Assembly (NCBI GenBank): GCA_041685075.1 | Contig: JAWLGN010000049.1 | Coordinates: 1 to 24,654 of the forward strand | Direction: 5' to 3' | Length of the DNA: 24,654 nt | DNA from: JAMCRM01 sp041685075 | GTDB lineage: Bacteria > Acidobacteriota > Terriglobia > Bryobacterales > Bryobacteraceae | Shown here: positions 1 through 6,367 of the stretch, in pieces | Layout: each line of letters begins with the position of its first letter | How positions within the stretch are numbered: position 1 is the first letter of the stretch | Position numbers and translations under genes: made by a program | The notes under the pieces: model-generated | Told to the model about the DNA's origin: nothing | Databases searched by the model: none | The model's input: only the letters and a program-made list of their open reading frames with translations

Positions 1-180
1 GTGGGGATGAACCTGGGGCACTGCGCCGGCGCGGGAGTGGCGGGCCACATCCACACGCACGTGCTGCCGCGCTGGGTGGGGGATACCAACTTCATGACCA
101 CGGTCGGAGAGACGCGGGTACTCCCCGAAGAACTGCAGGTCACCTGGGAGAAGCTCTCCGCCGCGTTCGGCTCACGCTGA
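1..180 (+). CDS. HIT-family nucleotide hydrolase/transferase, C-terminal part
   Basis: The first 59 codons of the window are the end of a reading frame that enters from the left and stops at TGA 178-180. They contain the histidine-triad signature HIHTHVLPRW (His-x-His-x-His followed by hydrophobics) preceded by GMNLGHCAGAGVAGH. This is the Ap4A hydrolase/phosphorylase-like branch of the HIT superfamily, in which the middle His of the triad attacks the alpha-phosphate of a dinucleoside polyphosphate or nucleotidyl substrate. The following WVGDTNFM is also usual for this bacterial subgroup. The N-terminal half is outside the window, so exact substrate and length cannot be judged. It converges on the oxidoreductase gene, with only 7 bp between the two stop codons. 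Confidence 0.85.
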   Translation: MGMNLGHCAGAGVAGHIHTHVLPRWVGDTNFMTTVGETRVLPEELQVTWEKLSAAFGSR

Positions 181-187
181 GCGTCCC

Positions 188-1558
188 TCAGGCGATCTCG
201 TCCCAGGGTTTGCGCATGGGCCGGGAGATCATCTTCGCCGCTTCCGGATCTCCCGTAATGGTTCCCTTGCGCTCGTCCCACCGGATGGTCCGACCGGTGC
301 GGATGCAGATATCCGAGAGGTGGGCGATGAGGCCCGACCGCACCGCCGTTTCGATAGTGTGGACCGGCGGTCTGTTTTCGGCCAGGCACTCGATCCAGGC
401 GCGCTGGTGCGCCGCCGCGGGGTAGGCCCAGACGTTTTTGCCGGCCCGCGCCTCGTCGCGCTCAGGGCTGCGGACGAGGCGAATGGCGCCGGGCGCGAGT
501 TCCGAGCCTGCCAGCGAAGCCGGCGCGGTGGCCACGCGATCATAGGCGATGGCCACGGTTCCCTCGGTGCCCACGAACACCACGGCGTTGTGCCCCCGCT
601 TGCCCGGCGGCCCCAGCGGGATGCGCGGCAGATCCGGCCTGGAGTTGAACGTCCGCCCGTCCACGTAGCGCATCTCCAGCCCGTTGGCATAGGTGCAGCG
701 GATATCCCAGGAAGTGGCGCAATCGTACAAGCCGCCGGAAGCGATCCGCCCCGTGCCCTGGTAGGTGACGGGCACGGTGAGGCCGGCATTGTCGGCCCAC
801 CACTGGAACTGGTCGAGCGGATGAATGCCCCAGTTGGCGATGAATCCCAGGGAGTAGTCGCGGATATGGAAGCGGCCTTCGAGGCGGTCGGGGCAGTAGG
901 GGGCCTCGGGCGCGGGGCCCAGCCACATGTCCCAGTCGAAGCCCTTGGGGACCGGCGCGGGTCTGGCCGAGCCGCCGCTGAGCGAGCCGGGCGAGGCCAC
1001 CACCACCTGTTTGACCTCGCCGATGCGGCCGTTGAGCACCAGTTCCACGGCGTGGCGCGCGTCCGGGGTGGAGCGCCGCTCGGCGCCGTAGAAGAACGGG
1101 CGGCCGTATCGCTTCACCGCCCGGAGCGCGGCCTGCTCCTGCTCGATGCTCACGCCCAGCGGCTTCTCGCAGTGGCACGCCTTTCCGGCCTTCAGCGCGG
1201 CCACCAGGATGGTGACGTGCCAGTGATCCGGAGTGGCGATGTATACGGCATCGATCTCCTTGCGCTCGAGCAGCTCGCGGTAATCGCGGAAGATGGCGAT
1301 GCCGCGGCGCGGGCGCTCGTGTTCGCGGTAGAGCTTCTCGAGAGCAGCCTTGGCCTCCAGCCGGCGCGTCTCCTGCACATCGCAGACCGCGGTGACCTCG
1401 CAGGCGTCCAGAGGAGCCCACCAGGCGGCTTCAAAAATGCCGCGCGCGCCGCTTCCGATGATGCCGATGTGAATGCGGCTGTTGGGAGGGGTGGCGCCTC
1501 GGCCCTTCACCGCGAGCGAACCGGCCATCGCGGCGAGAAACTGGTTGCGTGTCATCAT
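188..1558 (-). CDS. Gfo/Idh/MocA-family NAD(P)-dependent oxidoreductase
   Basis: This is a 456-residue protein of the glucose-fructose oxidoreductase/inositol dehydrogenase family. The N-terminal Rossmann fold begins at residue 31 with IGIIGSGARG, continues to VCDVQE (about 58-63), and carries the family's EKPLGVS motif (131-137), whose Lys is catalytic. IATPDHWH (107-114) is also characteristic. The C-terminal half is the alpha/beta dimerisation and substrate domain. Residues 2-16 (MTRNQFLAAMAGSLA) look like a Tat-type leader, but the twin arginine is Arg-Asn, so export is uncertain. The start is the first of two consecutive ATGs (1556-1558), preceded by GAGGA about 8 nt away. That site overlaps the stop of the upstream binding-protein gene (10 bp gap), so the two are probably translationally coupled. 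The likely role is oxidation or epimerisation of a sugar or cyclitol. The substrate cannot be read from sequence. Confidence 0.88.
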   Translation of the reverse strand: MMTRNQFLAAMAGSLAVKGRGATPPNSRIHIGIIGSGARGIFEAAWWAPLDACEVTAVCDVQETRRLEAKAALEKLYREHERPRRGIAIFRDYRELLERKEIDAVYIATPDHWHVTILVAALKAGKACHCEKPLGVSIEQEQAALRAVKRYGRPFFYGAERRSTPDARHAVELVLNGRIGEVKQVVVASPGSLSGGSARPAPVPKGFDWDMWLGPAPEAPYCPDRLEGRFHIRDYSLGFIANWGIHPLDQFQWWADNAGLTVPVTYQGTGRIASGGLYDCATSWDIRCTYANGLEMRYVDGRTFNSRPDLPRIPLGPPGKRGHNAVVFVGTEGTVAIAYDRVATAPASLAGSELAPGAIRLVRSPERDEARAGKNVWAYPAAAHQRAWIECLAENRPPVHTIETAVRSGLIAHLSDICIRTGRTIRWDERKGTITGDPEAAKMISRPMRKPWDEIA

Positions 1559-1568
1559 GTTGCCGTCC

Positions 1569-2552
1569 TCATTCGAGGTATCGCCTCAGGTCTGGAAAAA
1601 GCAGGTCCCGCACTTCGGGCGCATCGAGATCGGCACGGGTGACCACGCGGGCGCTGAGATCGATGCGCCGCGGCGGGGTGCTGCCGTTCAGCCGTTCCAC
1701 AAGCACCTGGACCGCACGGTAGCCGATGCGAAAGGGATCCTGCGCTACGAGCGCATCGACGGTGCCGGCCTTCAGATCTTCGATGGTGGCTTCGGCGGCA
1801 TCGAAGGCCACCAGCCGCAGCTTGCCGGAGAGCCCGCGCGACTTGACCGCCAACGCCGCCCCGACCGAGCTGGGTTCGGCGGAAGCGAACATTCCCGCCA
1901 GGTCCGGATGCGCCGTAATGATATTCTCGGCCGCCGCCATGGCCCGGGCGCGGTCCGACATGCCGAACTGCCTCGCCACCACCGTAACGGCCGGGAACTC
2001 GGCGGCCATGGCCTCGTCGAAGCCGCGCTCCCGTTCCATGCTGGAGTGGCTGCCCGGCGTGTGCAGCACCACCGCCACCTTGCCCTTGCCTCTCACCAGC
2101 GCGGCGAGCTTCCGCGCGGCCAGCTTGCCCGCCTCGTAGTTGTCGGTGGCGACGAAGGTCATGTAGTCGTCCGAATCGACGCCCGAATCGAAGACCACGA
2201 CGGGAATGCCGGCGGCGGCGGCGCGAGCCAGGGAGTTATTCAGGGCGGTGCGGTCGCTGGCGGCCACGGCCAGCCCGTCCACCCGGCGCGCGATCATGGA
2301 ATCGACGATCTGGATCTGGCGGCTGTAGTCGGTCTCGGAAGCGGCTCCATTCCACAGAATCTCGGCGCCCAGCTCGCGTCCCGCGGCGTTGGCCCCGGCG
2401 TGCACCGACTGCCAGAACATGTGGGAGTTGGATTTGGGCACTACCGCGATGACCCGCCCGCGCCGGCCCTGGCAGCCGAGAGCGAGGAGACAACAGGCCA
2501 ATGCCGCCGAGAGCGCGGCTCGAAGCCGCACGTGGGAGCAAGCTCGGATCAT
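1569..2552 (-). CDS. Sugar-binding periplasmic lipoprotein (RbsB/Peripla_BP_4 type)
   Basis: This is a 327-residue substrate-binding protein from the ATG at 2550-2552, which has a GGAGAG ribosome site about 10 nt upstream. A longer reading frame from TTG 2660 adds 36 residues with no signal character and crosses an inverted repeat, so it was rejected. The N-terminus is a basic stretch, a hydrophobic run and LLALGC, a plausible lipobox with Cys27 as lipidated residue. The mature part begins VIAVVPKSNSHMFWQSV and contains DGLAVAASD, IPVVVFDSGVDSD, FVATDNYEAG and VDALVAQDPFRIGYRAV, the pattern of ribose/xylose-type binding proteins. It normally delivers a sugar to an ABC importer, but no permease or ATPase gene is adjacent. 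A sensory role, or a transporter encoded elsewhere, is therefore possible. It is the first gene of a two-gene minus-strand operon with the Gfo/Idh oxidoreductase. Confidence 0.87.
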   Translation of the reverse strand: MIRACSHVRLRAALSAALACCLLALGCQGRRGRVIAVVPKSNSHMFWQSVHAGANAAGRELGAEILWNGAASETDYSRQIQIVDSMIARRVDGLAVAASDRTALNNSLARAAAAGIPVVVFDSGVDSDDYMTFVATDNYEAGKLAARKLAALVRGKGKVAVVLHTPGSHSSMERERGFDEAMAAEFPAVTVVARQFGMSDRARAMAAAENIITAHPDLAGMFASAEPSSVGAALAVKSRGLSGKLRLVAFDAAEATIEDLKAGTVDALVAQDPFRIGYRAVQVLVERLNGSTPPRRIDLSARVVTRADLDAPEVRDLLFPDLRRYLE

Positions 2553-2570
2553 AGATCGCTGCTCTCCAAT

Positions 2571-2613
2571 GTACCCGCAAGGTGACCGCAAACTCCAGCA
2601 GGAGTGCGGGTAC
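2571..2613. promoter_or_regulatory. Nested inverted repeat in the leader of the binding-protein operon
   Basis: GTACCCGCA (2571-2579) and TGCGGGTAC (2605-2613) form a perfect 9-bp inverted repeat. Inside it lies a second stem, ACTCC-AGCA-GGAGT (2592-2605). It sits 18 bp upstream of the minus-strand start at 2552, immediately before the ribosome site. As RNA it would form a hairpin next to the Shine-Dalgarno sequence. As DNA the half-sites are 34 bp apart centre to centre, about three helical turns. It could be an operator or a leader hairpin; no particular regulator family can be named. Confidence 0.5.
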
Positions 2614-2718
2614 CGTGGGCAGTGACGCGCGGCGCGGATTTTTCCCTCCTGTAATCTCAATCACTTAGGGAAAACGAAGCGCGGCCGGGCAAAGCGCGCG
2701 CTCTAACATGGGGGCGTG

Positions 2719-2994
2719 ATGGAGCCGTACCCGCATCCAGCCGCCCTGGCCGCCGCGGTGGCCAGCGAATTCAACGACGAGTTGACGCTGCTGCTCAACG
2801 AGCTTTCCCTGACCCAGGAGTCTCTGGGCCGCGGGCATCCCGCCGGCCGGCGCCTCGTGGCCGCGCGGCACGCCGCACTGCGCTGCACCGCCATTGCGGC
2901 GAACCTGCTCGAATTCACCAGGCGTTCGGGGTTGAGCGGGCGCACGCCGCCGCTCGAACGGCTGCTGGCGCGCGGCGCTCCAAACAGCTCCTGA
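2719..2994 (+). CDS. Small helical protein resembling a histidine-kinase dimerisation domain
   Basis: This is a 91-residue protein from ATG 2719; a GTG lies directly before it, and a GGGGG run is about 5 nt upstream of that. Residues 10-70 follow the layout of a HisKA helical hairpin. LAAAVASEFNDELTLLLNEL resembles the usual AxxIAHDFNNLLTxIxG segment, and ALRCTAIAANLLEFTRRSGL resembles the second helix ending LLxFSR. At the phospho-acceptor position the His is Ser16 (ASEFND instead of AHDFNN), so it cannot be phosphorylated in the normal way. There is no ATPase domain. It could dimerise with a real kinase as a decoy or scaffold, or be a remnant. It is divergent from the binding-protein gene. 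The function is unproven and the resemblance rests on motif reading only. Confidence 0.55.
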   Translation: MEPYPHPAALAAAVASEFNDELTLLLNELSLTQESLGRGHPAGRRLVAARHAALRCTAIAANLLEFTRRSGLSGRTPPLERLLARGAPNSS

Positions 2995-3100
2995 AAGCCT
3001 TGTTTTATGCACAGGTATTCCACCGCGTTAGTAATGTAACTAATTGAACAGATTGGAATTGTTTGTTGATGAAAAGTGCCCGTCCGCTTGCGATTTTCCC

Positions 3101-3129
3101 TTGACCCCAAGGGCAGCCTGGGGCATGAT
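3101..3129 (+). promoter_or_regulatory. Sigma70-like promoter facing the structured repeat region
   Basis: TTGACC (3101-3106) is followed after exactly 17 bp by CATGAT (3124-3129), matching the consensus at 5/6 and 4/6 positions. Transcription would start near 3136 and run into the repeats at 3186-3660, where no convincing plus-strand gene exists. The -35 lies inside a small hairpin (CCCTTG-ACCC-CAAGGG, 3099-3114). An unusually A/T-rich patch with TTAGT/ACTAA (3028-3043) lies just upstream. Confidence 0.4.
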
Positions 3130-3185
3130 GGGGGTGGTTCCAAGAGGTTCGAGGAACAGCGAGCCTCCGGAAACGTAGCGAGCCT

Positions 3186-3660
3186 GGAACGATGATCCGC
3201 AGCCGCGCGCTATTTCAAAATAGAGCGCGTGACGGGGAGCGAAAGGCAATCGGGCAAATCCGGAAGGCAGGCTTTTCGGCAGCAAATCGCTCGGCGCTTT
3301 GATCCAGAGGGAGTCCATCCCAAAGGGGAGTGGAGAGTTGAGGCGCAGCCGGAAGCGGCCGATACGCCGCGAAAAAGCGGGCCGGACGCGATGATCCCGA
3401 CTCTGGCGGGTGCAAACCGCTGGGGGCGGGGGAGCTTTCAGTCAACGGATTTCGCAGCGTACGGTCGTGGCGAGGAAGCAGCAGGCCGGGAACGATGATC
3501 CCGTGATGGGTGGCCTGGAGACGGGCAGCCGTTGCGGGGGAGCGAAAGGTCGTTGCCAGGCGCCGGCCTCGGCAAGGATGGGCCAGCAGGCGGACCGCCG
3601 AGTAATGATCCGCTGTAACCGAAAGGCGGCAGCGAGGAGCGAAGCGGTAAGCGCCCGGAC
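3186..3660. repeat. Array of about five structured intergenic repeats, period about 105 bp
   Basis: This stretch lies in the 725-bp gap 2995-3719, which holds no believable gene. Each unit has a short hairpin closed by GGA/TCC with ATGA next to the 3' arm. The clear copies are GGAACGATGATCC at 3186-3198, GGACGCGATGATCC at 3384-3397, GGGAACGATGATCCC at 3488-3502, and CGGA...TAATGATCCG at 3591-3612. A degenerate copy, TTTGATCC, is at 3298-3305. A second module follows 30-50 nt later: GGGGAGCGAAAGG (3234-3246), GGGGGAGCTTTC (3428-3439), GGGGGAGCGAAAGG (3536-3549), GGAGCGAAGCGG (3636-3647). TCC positions 3196, 3303, 3395, 3499 and 3609 give spacings of 107, 92, 104 and 110. Unit 3 has an outer stem CAGGCC/GGCCTG (3482-3487/3512-3517). 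It may be a non-coding RNA or a mobile intergenic repeat. Confidence 0.6.
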
Positions 3661-3719
3661 ATCCTGGCTGCAATGCTCAGTGCCGTGCATGCCGGCGGGG
3701 AGTAAAGCTGCAATCCGGA

Positions 3720-4481
3720 TCACTTGGAACCACTTTTATTTGTGCCCTCCCCTTCCTCCTTCTCCAGCGTGAATTCAGCAACCAGCGGCAGGTGATCGGA
3801 GGCGATCAATGCCCTCCGGCTGCGGTGCAGGACGAGTTTCTCCAGGCGCAGCGACGGATCGTAGTAGATATGGTCCAGGTGCAGCAGGGGTAGCAGCCCG
3901 GGATAGGTCCGGCTGCGGTCGAGGTGCCGGCGGATGTCGGCGCTTTCGAGATGCACGCTGAGCAGCCGCGTCACCAGGCCGGGGATCCACTCGTTGAAAT
4001 CGCCCAGCACCAGCCGCGGGGCCTTGAGTTCGACGTCGTTCAGCAGCTCGCCGGCAATCAGGCGGCGGCCCTGGTGGCGGCGCTCCTCGTGCGCCGTGCC
4101 GAGGTGCACGTTGAAGACGTGCAGCAAGCGGCCGTTGACGGCGATATCGGCGCGCACGCAGCCGCGCTCCTCGCGCCCGACGAAGCTCAGATCGTAGGTG
4201 CGCATCATGCGAATGGGAAAGCGGCTGAGGACGGCATTGCCGTACATTCCTTCTCGCAGGCGGCGTACAGGTCCCATGACGTGGAACATGCGGAGCGCCC
4301 GGGCGATGTAGCTCGCCTGGTCGCTTTCGGGCAGCGGCCCGGGGCGGCTGACCATCTCCTGCAGGGCGGCGATGTCGGGGTCGATCTCCCGCAGCACCTC
4401 GGCGATGCGCGCCGGGCGCACGCGGCCGTCGATGCCGCGGCACTTATGCGTGTTGTAGGTGACCACCCGGATGTGCCGCAT
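3720..4481 (-). CDS. Endonuclease/exonuclease/phosphatase (EEP) family hydrolase
   Basis: This is a 253-residue metal-dependent phosphoesterase with the full EEP set: VVTYNTHKC (Asn10), LQEM (Glu42), NVHLGT (Asn124, His126), LGDFNEW (Asp161, Asn163) and a C-terminal SDHLPL (Asp229-His230). These residues coordinate Mg2+ and activate water in DNase I, exonuclease III and phospholipid or phosphoinositide phosphatases. The motif spacing and the small size fit the membrane-metabolism/unknown-substrate subgroup rather than XthA. The start is placed at MRHIRVV because the domain's first strand begins there. An 88-residue upstream extension is low-complexity and overlaps the divergent permease gene. 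No convincing ribosome site precedes the ATG. The C-terminus (KEEGEGTNKSGSK) is hydrophilic. The gene is divergent from the permease, with 106 bp between starts. Confidence 0.83.
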   Translation of the reverse strand: MRHIRVVTYNTHKCRGIDGRVRPARIAEVLREIDPDIAALQEMVSRPGPLPESDQASYIARALRMFHVMGPVRRLREGMYGNAVLSRFPIRMMRTYDLSFVGREERGCVRADIAVNGRLLHVFNVHLGTAHEERRHQGRRLIAGELLNDVELKAPRLVLGDFNEWIPGLVTRLLSVHLESADIRRHLDRSRTYPGLLPLLHLDHIYYDPSLRLEKLVLHRSRRALIASDHLPLVAEFTLEKEEGEGTNKSGSK

Positions 4482-4562
4482 GAAGCGCGCGATCCCGCAC
4501 GGAGCACGCCACGGCCCGCGGCGCGTCGGCCGCGCCGCCGAACCGTGAGGAAACGTCCGCGG

Positions 4563-4568
4563 TACAAT
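4563..4568 (+). promoter_or_regulatory. -10 element of the permease/BMC operon
   Basis: TACAAT (5/6 to TATAAT) lies 19 nt before ATG 4588, in the divergent region between the EEP gene and the permease. A start near 4575 would give a leader of about 13 nt. No good -35 is visible at 16-18 bp, so an activator or a non-consensus -35 would be needed. Confidence 0.4.
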
Positions 4569-4587
4569 CGGGAATTTCTGGTTGCCT

Positions 4588-6012
4588 ATGCAAGCAAATC
4601 GGAAGGGACTGTTCACCGGCGCCGACGGCCAGAGCCTGGCGTTCACTTTCGTGCTGGTGAGTTCGCTATTTCTGTTGTGGGGCTTCTGCAACGGAATGAT
4701 CGATGTCATGGACAAGCATTTCCAGGAGGAGCTGGGGCTGACCAAGGCCCAATCCGCCTGGGTGCAGTTCGCCCACTACCTGGGTTACTTTCTGATGGCG
4801 GTGCCGGCAGGGTGGCTGGCGGTCAAGCTGGGTTATAAGGGCGGCATCATCACGGGCCTGCTAATCGTGGCGCTGGGCGGCTTCTGGTTTATTCCCGCCA
4901 CCTGGGTCAACGACCTGGTGCGGCAGGGGCAGGTCTCGCCGAATACCGCCTTCATAGCCTTTCTGGCGGGTGTGTGCCTGATCGCCACCGGGTTGACGTT
5001 TCTGGAGACCATCGCCAACCCTTACACCACGGTGCTGGGCGACAAGCGCTATGCGGCCACGCGCATCAACCTGGCGCAGTCCTGCAACGGTATCGGGTGG
5101 ATCTTCGGGCCCATCGTGGGCAGCATGTACTTCTATTCCAAGGACGCCTCAGGCCGCAGCACCGGGAGCGAGACGCTCTACATCCCCTACGTCGGTGTGG
5201 CGGTGGTGGTGCTGCTGCTGGCGGCCGTCTTTTACTTCGCCCGCATGCCGGACATCAAGGCGGCCGACGACTACCACCTGGACGACAAGGCGGCGGGCGC
5301 CTCCGGCTCCATCTGGCGGCATCCGCATTTCGTGGTGGCGGTGGCGGCGCAGTTCTTCTATGTGGCGGCGCAGGCCGGCATCTTCAGCTTCTTCATCAAC
5401 TACATGACCGCCGATGTGCCTCCTATTCCGGCCTCCTGGGACGCGGCCATGCGGAAGATCTCCTCGAGCGCGCTGTTTCTCCAGGGCTGGCTGGAAGGCT
5501 GGTTCGAACCGGCCGCCGGGGGCGTGCTGGCCATCAGCAACAAGGGCGCGGCGAATCTGGCCTCCCTCGGCTTTGTCTGCTTCCTGGTAGGCCGGTTCAC
5601 CGGCGCGCTGCTGCTCAAGAAGGCCGCCGCGCATAGAATTCTGGGCATCTACGGCGGGATGAACGTGCTGGTGACCTTCCTGGTTTTTCTCAAGCTCGGA
5701 TGGCTTTCGGTGGTCTGCGTTTTCCTGAGCTACTTCTTTATGTCCATCATGTTTCCCACGATCTTCGCGCTGGGGATTTTCGGTCTCGGGGCACGCGCCA
5801 AGAAGGCCTCGGCATACATCGTGATGGCCATCATGGGCGGCGCGGTACTGCCCAAACTGATGGGCTGGGTGGCGGATCAATACGATATGTCGCGCGGCTT
5901 CATCGTGCCGATGTGCTGTTTCGTGGTGGTGGCCTTTTACGGCTTCGCCTGGCCGCGGCTGAGCCGTTCCGGCAGGCCACAGGCGGCCGGCGGCGCTTCC
6001 GGCGCGCGCTAA
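4588..6012 (+). CDS. fucP: FucP-type sugar:H+ symporter (MFS)
   Basis: This is a 474-residue inner-membrane protein with about twelve hydrophobic segments in two halves. The FucP/GluP subfamily is recognisable from LFLLWGFCNGMIDVMDKHFQ (about residues 27-46), FLETIANPYTTVLG (about 138-151), and RINLAQSCNGIGWIFGPIVG (about 159-178). These are followed by a long hydrophilic loop (DIKAADDYHLDDKAAG) between the halves. The family imports L-fucose, other deoxysugars or hexoses with protons. ATG 4588 was chosen over the TTG two codons upstream, since the sequence after it is a normal cytoplasmic start; neither has a strong ribosome site. The 76-bp gap to the BMC shell gene has TTGACA (6016-6021) and TACGAT (6046-6051), but spaced 24 bp apart, so read-through from this gene is at least as likely. 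The context favours fucose or rhamnose; the substrate is inference. Confidence 0.85.
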   Translation: MQANRKGLFTGADGQSLAFTFVLVSSLFLLWGFCNGMIDVMDKHFQEELGLTKAQSAWVQFAHYLGYFLMAVPAGWLAVKLGYKGGIITGLLIVALGGFWFIPATWVNDLVRQGQVSPNTAFIAFLAGVCLIATGLTFLETIANPYTTVLGDKRYAATRINLAQSCNGIGWIFGPIVGSMYFYSKDASGRSTGSETLYIPYVGVAVVVLLLAAVFYFARMPDIKAADDYHLDDKAAGASGSIWRHPHFVVAVAAQFFYVAAQAGIFSFFINYMTADVPPIPASWDAAMRKISSSALFLQGWLEGWFEPAAGGVLAISNKGAANLASLGFVCFLVGRFTGALLLKKAAAHRILGIYGGMNVLVTFLVFLKLGWLSVVCVFLSYFFMSIMFPTIFALGIFGLGARAKKASAYIVMAIMGGAVLPKLMGWVADQYDMSRGFIVPMCCFVVVAFYGFAWPRLSRSGRPQAAGGASGAR

Positions 6013-6088
6013 ATTTTGACAGCTTAGAAGCCAGGTATCGCGCGGTACGATCTGTGATACGGTAAATAATTATCCAACAGGAGGCAAG

Positions 6089-6367
6089 ATGGAGGCCCTC
6101 GGCCTGATCGAGACGAAGGGACTGGTCGGCGCAATCGAAGCCGCCGATGCGATGGTGAAAACGGCGAACGTCGTTCTCATGGGCAAGGAATTCACCGGTG
6201 CGGGGCTGGTTATGGTAACGGTCCGGGGCGACGTGGGAGCGGTGAAAGCCGCCACCGATGCCGGGGCCGCGGCCGCGCGCAGAGTAGGAGAACTGGTGGC
6301 CGTGCACGTCATTCCGCGGCCGCACGACGAAGTGGAGAAAGTGCTGCCCCCGAAGAAGAATGGCTGA
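6089..6367 (+). CDS. BMC-domain shell hexamer protein (BMC-H, PduA/EutM-like)
   Basis: This 92-residue single-BMC-domain protein is the size of PduA, EutM or CcmK. It starts MEALGLIETKGLVGAIEAAD and runs through VRGDVGAVKAATDAGAAA to the usual tail AVHVIPRPHDEVEKVLP. Such proteins form flat hexamers that tile the facets of bacterial microcompartments, with a central pore for metabolites. The pore loop here reads TGAG (residues 36-39), whereas PduA has IGSG, so the pore-lining Ser is replaced by Ala38. A perfect AGGAGG (6079-6084) lies 4 nt before ATG, so translation should be strong, as expected for a shell subunit. The stop TGA shares its last base with the ATG of the aldehyde dehydrogenase (6365-6369), indicating coupling. 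No other shell gene, and no pentamer, is in the window. Confidence 0.95.
   Translation: MEALGLIETKGLVGAIEAADAMVKTANVVLMGKEFTGAGLVMVTVRGDVGAVKAATDAGAAAARRVGELVAVHVIPRPHDEVEKVLPPKKNG

Noticed and set aside
2552..2660. Longer start for the binding protein at 2660
   Set aside because: The extra residues lack signal character and cross the inverted repeat, whereas ATG 2552 has a ribosome site and begins the lipoprotein signal.
3143..3165. tRNA T-arm-like GGTTCGAG
   Set aside because: No acceptor, anticodon or D-arm can be built around it. It belongs to a small local hairpin.
3215..3673. Minus-strand open frame across the structured repeats
   Set aside because: Its sequence follows the DNA repeats, with no domain or ribosome site. 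The repeat period is not a multiple of three.
4482..4745. Upstream extension of the EEP enzyme by 88 residues
   Set aside because: It is compositionally unlike the domain, overlaps the divergent permease gene and its -10, and the family domain starts at MRHIRVV.
6016..6051. Canonical promoter ahead of the BMC shell gene
   Set aside because: TTGACA and TACGAT are present but 24 bp apart, too far for one sigma70 promoter.
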